From Aphanomyces cochlioides (lineage: Eukaryota; Oomycota; Saprolegniomycetes; Saprolegniales; Verrucalvaceae), in assembly GCA_019828595.1 (NCBI GenBank), contig JAHQRK010000001.1, positions 4,774,001 through 4,838,000 on the forward strand: a stretch of DNA of 64,000 bases, read 5' to 3'. Positions within the stretch are counted from its first letter, which is position 1. The number at the start of each line of letters is the position of its first letter. Of this stretch, positions 58,236 through 64,000 are shown one piece after another. The position numbers and the translations under genes are program-made. A model generated the notes under the pieces. It worked only from the letters and a program-made list of their open reading frames with translations, had not been told where the DNA came from and made no database searches.

Positions 58236-58837
58236 TTCAAGCAGCTACAACACACTATGCGCGACCATCTCATCCACTCATAGCAGTCTCCTGGCACCCT
58301 GGAGCAAATTCAAAACTCAACGGGACGTCTCAACAACTTCACCGGGGGAAATCACAGCAAGTACTTGGTCATCACCCATGCAGCAAGCTCACGCCCTAAT
58401 GCGACTACAACGCGCCACCCGCGACAATGTCCTTGTCAGACGGTAGCTTCCTCTTGTGTTTACAGCACGGGCGACACTTAACGGTCCTCAGTTGACAACT
58501 TCATCGTGAGAAATACTAGAGATGACTCAGTCTTGACTGACGTAGCATTGGCACACACACATACTTTAACGGCTTCAACACATCGTGCGCGACCATCTCA
58601 TCCACTCACGGCAGCCTTCTTGTAGCCTTAGTAAGTTCAACACTCAACGGTCCTTCGGAACGACTTCACCGAGAGAAATACTAGAGATGACTCAGTCTTG
58701 ACTGACGTAGCATTGGCACACACACAAACCTTAACAGCTTCAACACATCGTGCGCAACAGTCTCATCCACTCACGGCAGCCTTCTTGTATCTTCAGCAAA
58801 GTCAAGACTCAATGGGCAGTCGGGACAACTGGACTGA
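58236..58837. repeat. Subterminal tandem repeats of MULE-2 (unit about 165 bp)
   Basis: Two close copies (58508-58672 and 58673-58837) share AAATACTAGAGATGACTCAG and GACGTAGCATTGGCACACAC. Diverged copies with the phrase ACCATCTCATCCACTCA precede them from about 58236. Confidence 0.8.
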
Positions 58838-58859
58838 AGCAGCAAGGAAATTCTAATGG

Positions 58860-58946
58860 ATTATTTCCGGATAATAACATTCCTTCATAACAGGAATGAA
58901 TCCATGTCGAAACAAGAGTGCCATTCCTGTTATGAAGGAATTGCTC
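58860..58946 (-). repeat. MULE-2 right TIR, itself a hairpin
   Basis: Contains the perfect 20-bp stem ATTCCTTCATAACAGGAATG / CATTCCTGTTATGAAGGAAT. Followed by the TSD TTTTCAAAG at 58947-58955. Confidence 0.88.
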
Positions 58947-59457
58947 TTTTCAAAGACATTACACGTATACAGTGCTTCCTCACAATAGTGCACCTGGTAT
59001 AAACTTATATTCTGTCAAAAATTATAAATATATTCTTTTGCAACAATGTTAATTTAAACAGGATATCGACATCGTTTGAAATTTCAAATCACCCGCGCCA
59101 TGGGGCCGAAATCAACACGCCTTCGACTCACTTATGGGCAAAAACGAGCAATTTGGGAGTATCATTAGAACAACCCAGCCGCAACTCATCGTCAAATCAG
59201 TCTCTGGGTTGGTACAGAGCTGAAGATTAACCATCGACCAATCCTTTCGACGATCTCGGCTTTGCTGAGAAAGTTTCAACCTCACGCGGAGTACACGCCG
59301 ACGCGTAAGTCAACACACAAGGCTCAATTTCCTGCTCTAGAAGACCAACTTGCAGCGTGGCTGGCAGAAATTGAAAAGTGGAAGCAACCAGTTGTATGCG
59401 GCACCATCATCCAAAAGAAAGCAATGCAAATCCGAGAGGCAATGCTGGAGGAGAATA

Positions 59458-59473
59458 CCAACGATAATCAGCT
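59458..59473 (+). repeat. 5' target-site duplication of the truncated LINE
   Basis: CCAACGATAATCAGCT, repeated with one mismatch at 59706-59721. Confidence 0.85.
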
Positions 59474-59705
59474 ACCAAGGTATTCAATGTGCTCAAGCGT
59501 CTATCTTCGGACCCCTGGTTACGTCAACACGTCATTCCTGACAGCGTCGTTTCATGAGTGAGCATGACGACTCACTCACTTCATCGCCTGTTCGAATGAC
59601 CACTTTGCCATACTCTGTTTTCCAAGATCTATTTATACAGTACGAGGCAAATTAGTAAGTCATTAGGGCCTTTGCTCAAAAATCAGGTTATTACAACTCA
59701 TTTAA
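59474..59705 (+). mobile_element. 5'-truncated copy of the LINE (232 bp)
   Basis: Corresponds to 31165-31397 of the full element (end of ORF2 plus 3' UTR), with about 5% divergence. It begins ACCAAGGTATTC and ends CTCATTTAA, and is flanked by a 16-bp duplication of the pogo-like gene. Its 3' end defines the true end of the LINE family. Confidence 0.93.
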
Positions 59706-59721
59706 CCAACGATGATCAGCT
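59706..59721 (+). repeat. 3' target-site duplication of the truncated LINE
   Basis: CCAACGATGATCAGCT; differs from the 5' copy at one base. Confidence 0.85.
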
Positions 59722-60803
59722 CAGAGATTTCTCATTCTCCAAAGGCTGGCTGTGGCGTTTCTAACGACGTTACGATCTGAAGTCACGCATTGCCCACGGT
59801 GAATCAGCATCGGTCAGCGCCAGCGATGTTGCTGAAGGGAGGAGCCAGCTGCTCCAAGTCACATTGGCACACTAGAAGCAAAACATATTCAACTTTGACG
59901 AGACTGCATACTTCTTTTGTGCGGTTGCTAACAAAACTATCTCGAGAAAGTCCATGAATGGACGACGAAACACCAAGAAACGGACCACCGTCGCAATTGC
60001 AAGTAATGCTGACGGATCATGCAAGCCACCTCTTCTGTTCATTGGTGTTTCTAAGTAGCCGAGATGCTTTGGCAACACAGTTGATCCATGCTACATGAAC
60101 ACGAAACAGGGTTGGATGACAAGCAAGGTGTTCTCTGAGTGGGTGGTGTCTTTTAACGCTGAAATAGCTCAACAGGACCGCAATGTTCTTCTCTTGTTGG
60201 ACAATGCATCGAGCCATCGATATTTAGGTGACCTGTCTCACGTTCAAATCTATATGTTGCCCCCAACACTACGGCTTATCTCCAACCTCAAGTTGCAGGA
60301 GTGATTCACATGTTCAAGGCAAAGGTGAACCAACTGAGAGCCAAGTATATTATAAAAAAGTTTGACGAATGGATCGCTGGTCGCGATGATAGCCAAAAAG
60401 GAAAACGATGGGCGTCGTCGTTGGTCGATTACACGAAGTTACGGTACAGCAAGCAATGGAGTGGGCGAAGCAAGTGTGGCACGAAGTTAGTAGTTCCTCG
60501 ATCGCAAACTGTTGGCGGAACACAAGATTCATCGACGACGAGATGTATGAACTTGTTGAAGGACTTTGCTCGACTAACTTGTAAATATGCTTATCGGGTG
60601 GTGGCGCTTGTCTTTTGGAGGTTGCCGGGGTTCAACCCCCTCCTGAATCCCAATCTGATGTCTATTTTTCCATCAGCTCGAATCTCATCAAAGAACTTAG
60701 GATTTGTTCGAAGCATCATATCCATCAGAGGCTTTACAGAAGCCTCCTTTATAACGAGTGTCTGCAGTTGCTCCAGTCAGGTCCCGAAGGACTTGTTGAT
60801 TGA

Positions 60804-61590
60804 CCGATGACTCAATTATGAGTAAGGTAGATTGCTATACATATATACATGTATAAACGTATTGTATTTGTATAATTTGGATACTAAAATCGCACTATAT
60901 GTATAATTTTAAAACCCTACACAGCACACCTGTCATAAGAGACTAGCACTAACCATGGCACTACAGTTCATGGCTTGACTCACAAATATAAACCAACATT
61001 TTCCAAATTGAAATTCTTTGTCTTAAACGTCCTGCCAAGGCAACCAACTACACTATTACACCCGTTACAACGGTGATTCGTTTGCCTATCCACGGTGGGG
61101 ATGGAGCAAAGGCCATCGTGGTTCTCGTTGGTGGATTACAAAGGTTATAATATGCATTGGTAGACTAGGCTTTAAGAAATGTATTGAGAGCGATTGAGAA
61201 ATTGCTTTATTGACACGAGTGAAGTTTTTGAATGAAGACCTTTCCAAAGTGATATTTTCTTTTGTGAAAATACCACTTTATATTAAGGAGTGACTGTGTT
61301 TGGTGAAATTGTGATATTTTTAACTACCTATGCGAAAGTGGTGGAAAGTAAGATAACTACGTTTACGAAGCGTTTGACAATCACTACTCGTTTAAACACG
61401 ATTTACAATTAGCAAGGTTATGTTCCTCAAAGCAGCACCATGGTGTTGAGGGAAACCGCACAACTGACCCCGCTGCACCCCTTTTTGGACATGTAATCTC
61501 GTTGAAGAGGTATCGACAAGATTATCAGTGTAAATAGTGATGGTTATGTTTCGTAACTGTTTAGTGACATAAATGAATGCTTGTGAAATA
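60804..61590. other. Intergenic region
   Basis: TA-repeat-like tract near 60838-60860, otherwise no feature recognised. Confidence 0.4.
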
Positions 61591-61996
61591 CTACTCCGTT
61601 TCAGTGACGAAGTCCAGGTTGAAGAAAATGAAGTTATCACTTATGAAGTCCAGTTTCAATTTTATTGGTCAAAACAAGACATATTGTCATATTATTGGGT
61701 AAAATTGACACTTTCAACCATAGCCGACAAGTATGCCTCAGGTGGCCAAAGAAGTGGAGCATCCAGCCCTTGGACATTGAGACATTGAGAGGTATACATT
61801 AATCAAGTATAATACGCCTCGTTTTTCACAATGACGTCACTGTCTCGTTTTGGCGGTATTTTGAGTGAAACTGGCGCCAGTCCAATCAGCGTGCTTGGCG
61901 CTATCATTTTTACCAATCAAAACGTTTCAACAGAATTTTCTCAATTTTTGTGGAAGTTCCAAAGTCAAACTGGACTTCGTCACTGAAACGGAGTAG
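61591..61996. mobile_element. MITE (406 bp) with TIRs and TA duplication
   Basis: TIRs of about 32 bp start CTACTCCGTTTCAGTGACGA at both ends (61591-61622 and, inverted, 61965-61996), with one mismatch. TA lies on each side (61589-61590 and 61997-61998). No coding capacity. TA duplication and the CTAC start suggest mobilisation by a Tc1/mariner transposase. Confidence 0.88.
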
Positions 61997-62317
61997 TATT
62001 GCAAAAGTGAAGCCAAGAAAAGAAATATTGGGCAATGCTTGGGAAACATGGGGCTGTTGCATATTAGTACCCTATAAAATTGAAATCTTATAAATGGTCA
62101 CAATAAATATTTCGATTGCTAAATGTGAGTTTCTGGATAATTATTTTGCTCTGTTTCAAATTGGTCGGTCCTTCACCCGAAATGCACACACCCTTGGTCC
62201 AATACGTTGCTCTGTTTCAAATTGGCCCTTCAGCCAAAGTGATAGTGATAGCTTGAATCACTCGAATAAATAAGTCCCAAAAGAGTCCCCACTTCAGGTA
62301 AGTTGCCCGCAATTACA

Positions 62318-62393
62318 TATGTAAAAGCCCCCACTGTTGTCCAAAAGCCTTCGTGTATGTAAAAGCCCTCACTGTTGTCCAAAAACCTTCGTG
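62318..62393. repeat. Two tandem 38-bp repeats
   Basis: Units 62318-62355 and 62356-62393 (TATGTAAAAGCCC...CCTTCGTG) differ at two bases. A longer-range direct repeat, TTGCTCTGTTTCAAATTGG, occurs at about 62146 and 62207. Confidence 0.9.
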
Positions 62394-62839
62394 TCACCTT
62401 CAGAACTGGTTCAATTGCTTATTATCCAGAGGGGTACTGAATTGTAATACAAAAACTTGTAGTGACCATTTAGTAGCACAAGGTACCAAATTGTATTGCA
62501 ATACATTTATATGGCACCAAATAGTAACGAGCCCGGTAAAACATAGAATGAAAATTTACTCATGATTTTGGCCCCAAAACACTCAGGATTAGCTTAAAAT
62601 CATTCAAATTTAGCCAGCGCAGTCTAAACAACGCAAGGTCGAGTTGATACCTCTTTTGATCTAACCATTTGATGAATGAAGTTTCGTTTTTGCTGATATA
62701 CGAATTGAGTTAAGAAATGAATACATGTCGGTTCCCAGTATTTTATGAATACAACAAAGAGTAAGCGCCGTAAACGCAAGAAGGCATAACAATACATTAT
62801 TGCTCATCGCTGAAGTCGAATATTAAAAAGACATGTCTG

Positions 62840-62865
62840 AAGGTCCTCGTTAAATTGAGGACCTT
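62840..62865. repeat. Short perfect hairpin
   Basis: AAGGTCCTC pairs with GAGGACCTT across an 8-nt loop. Confidence 0.8.
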
Positions 62866-62933
62866 AGCTATGTCTAAGTGTAAATGAGATTGCCAAGCAA
62901 TTGCAGAGGTCGCTGGACTACTTCAAGAGCTTC

Positions 62934-62966
62934 CCGAGTAGTCCTAGCACCTATCGGACTACTCGG
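62934..62966. repeat. Short perfect hairpin
   Basis: CCGAGTAGTCC pairs with GGACTACTCGG across an 11-nt loop. Confidence 0.8.
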
Positions 62967-63844
62967 TGGCCTGGCAGAACGCCTGCTGAGGGCATTGCAT
63001 CGACGAACACATTGCGATAATCAAACCAGCAAATTCCGGCAGAGTATATTGTTGAAAACACGACCTTGTGGTTACACATAGACGAGATTACAAACTGGTG
63101 GAAGTACTGAAGTTCGGCAATCGATAGTTAGTCCTGTACGTAATTCAACAGTACCGGCAATAAAATTACATTGTTCATGTTCTATGAACTCACATGTCCG
63201 ATGACGATTGATTTTGTGAATAGGAATTTTAAGTGAAGACCAGGTCGAGTACAAATAGTCCACGTTCCACTTGTGAACAGTGGATATTGTTTGAGGGCAC
63301 CTATTCAATGTCTCGTTCCAAATACCAAAGCTTCTAGGTGGTGAAAGTGAGTGCATGACACCCAAGCTTTCTGTCTCAAGCTCATTGAGAATGCAATATC
63401 ATCTCAAGTACAGAAGTCACCATTGTGCGCATAATTGTCGATATTTGCGCAAATACCGAAAGATAACGATGTTCAGAGTAATATAGATATTTGGATCGAG
63501 AAATAAACTTACTACGCTTTGGCGAGAAATGCATGTAATAATAACTTTTCTACCCTTGCTGACAATAACGTCCGCACAACACGTTCGCATTGAAGCAACA
63601 TGCTTCTTCAACAGCGAAATATCATTTTCGTCCCAAACTACTTGAACGCGAGCCTTCAGTTCAGCAAGCCTATTTATCTACGTCTCCCCATTTGCCGCTA
63701 AATATTATTTATTCTGCCAACTTTTCATGAATGAAGTTGTGCGATAAATGGCATGCAGTGAAATTCTCAATGGAAATGCTTTCGATCGCAAGTGAATTCA
63801 TCCTTCAATGGTTTTGTTCTTAGTCGAAAAATGTCATCTGGGTT

Positions 63845-64000
63845 TATCCTGATAGCTTTCCATTCATGGCATCCATCCAATTGTAGACCTCAATTCCAAT
63901 ACTTTGCACTTGAAACCAGCTCAAAATAGACTTAGTCGAGTGAATGGCAACATACTCGTGGAATTGCCACTCATAGCCATGAAACTGTTGAGCAAACTAC
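63845..64000 (-). CDS. 3' end of an unidentified gene, cut by the window edge
   Basis: Open on the minus strand from the right edge to TAA at 63845-63847. It encodes about 50 residues with aromatic-rich, protein-like composition (FHGYEWQFHEYVAIHS, then WFQVQSIGIEVYNWMDAMN). No family recognised. It may equally be part of a decayed mobile element. Confidence 0.35.

Larger units (their letters stand above)
52247..58946 (+). mobile_element. MULE-2: degraded Mutator-like transposon (6.7 kb) with nested mariner
   Basis: Bounded by 87-bp TIRs (52247-52333 and 58860-58946) that start GAGCAATTCC, and by the 9-bp duplication TTTTCAAAG. Contains a broken transposase gene (52431-54825), two related minisatellites, an accessory multi-exon gene (55559-56318), an inserted mariner element (56351-58178) and subterminal 165-bp tandem repeats. 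Its TIR shares the first ten bases with MULE-1 except one, but is otherwise different. Confidence 0.88.
59101..60803 (+). pseudogene. Pogo/Tigger-like (CENPB-type HTH, DDE_1) transposase, dead
   Basis: Coding pieces are in order but broken by stops, frameshifts and a LINE insertion. The N-terminal HTH begins at ATG 59101 (RLRLTYGQKRAIWEYH, then a stop). The second HTH is FPALEDQLAAWLAEIEKWKQ. The catalytic core has IFNFDETAYFF and LLLLDNASSH, then VIHMFKAKVNQLRAKYIIKK. The C-terminal part is readable in another frame (VQQAMEWAKQVWHEV; MYELVEGLC). No TIRs were found. Confidence 0.82.
61999..63844. other. Unassigned region near right edge
   Basis: AT-rich with small repeats (listed separately). 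A minus-strand open stretch at about 63510-63660 (LKARVQVVWDENDISLLKKH) has coding character and could be an exon of the gene at the right edge, or a relic. Nothing else was recognised. Confidence 0.35.

Noticed and set aside
48000..59000. CRISPR array or bacterial mobile element in the repeat-rich region
   Set aside because: Repeats are explained by TIRs, minisatellites and nested eukaryotic transposons; there are no spacers and no cas genes.
63510..63660. Chaperonin (CCT)-like exon suggested by ADVIVSKG
   Set aside because: The match is a few residues only and no flanking exons fit.

Overview
The window looks like a nuclear contig of an oomycete, most likely a saprolegnialean close to Aphanomyces. 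The reasons are many short GT-AG introns (about 40-50 nt), tightly packed genes on both strands, a seven-transmembrane receptor fused to a phosphatidylinositol phosphate kinase (a hallmark of oomycetes), flagellar genes, and LINE, MULE, mariner and pogo transposons. Gene names come from motif recognition only. Splice sites were placed by hand from reading-frame continuity, so exon ends are approximate.

Region 1 (1-24 kb) is mostly host genes. It holds the 5' part of a BEACH-family gene; two near-identical, inverted TPR-HSP70 fusion genes forming a 2.47-kb-armed palindrome around a 1.08-kb spacer; an MPS1/TTK-like kinase; a BAR-domain protein; a GPCR-PIP kinase; a third, mosaic TPR-HSP70 gene; a small membrane protein; and a PP2C phosphatase with two FHA domains.

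Region 2 (24.1-31.4 kb) is one apparently full-length LINE retrotransposon flanked by a perfect 18-bp target-site duplication (TSD). ORF2 (endonuclease, reverse transcriptase, zinc finger) is open, while ORF1 has an in-frame stop and a frameshift.

Region 3 (33.4-47.2 kb) is host genes again: a xylulokinase, a CCDC96/113-type axonemal coiled-coil protein, a large helical protein, a probable DnaJ/CAP-Gly fusion, an EF-hand protein with a decayed relic beside it, and an EF-hand/WD40 protein of the WDR49/CFAP337 type. Three of these suggest cilium-related functions, as expected for a zoosporic organism.

Region 4 (48-62 kb) is a transposon nest. Two MULEs lie end to end with overlapping 9-bp TSDs. 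Each has terminal inverted repeats (TIRs) that are themselves hairpins. MULE-1 has an apparently intact transposase. MULE-2 has lost its catalytic core, carries minisatellites and an accessory gene, and contains a nested, apparently intact plant-type mariner element. Next to it is a dead pogo/Tigger-like transposase gene that was later hit by a 5'-truncated copy of the same LINE. A 406-bp MITE with TA duplications follows.

Region 5 (62-64 kb) is AT-rich, with small direct and inverted repeats and the 3' end of one unidentified gene at the right edge.
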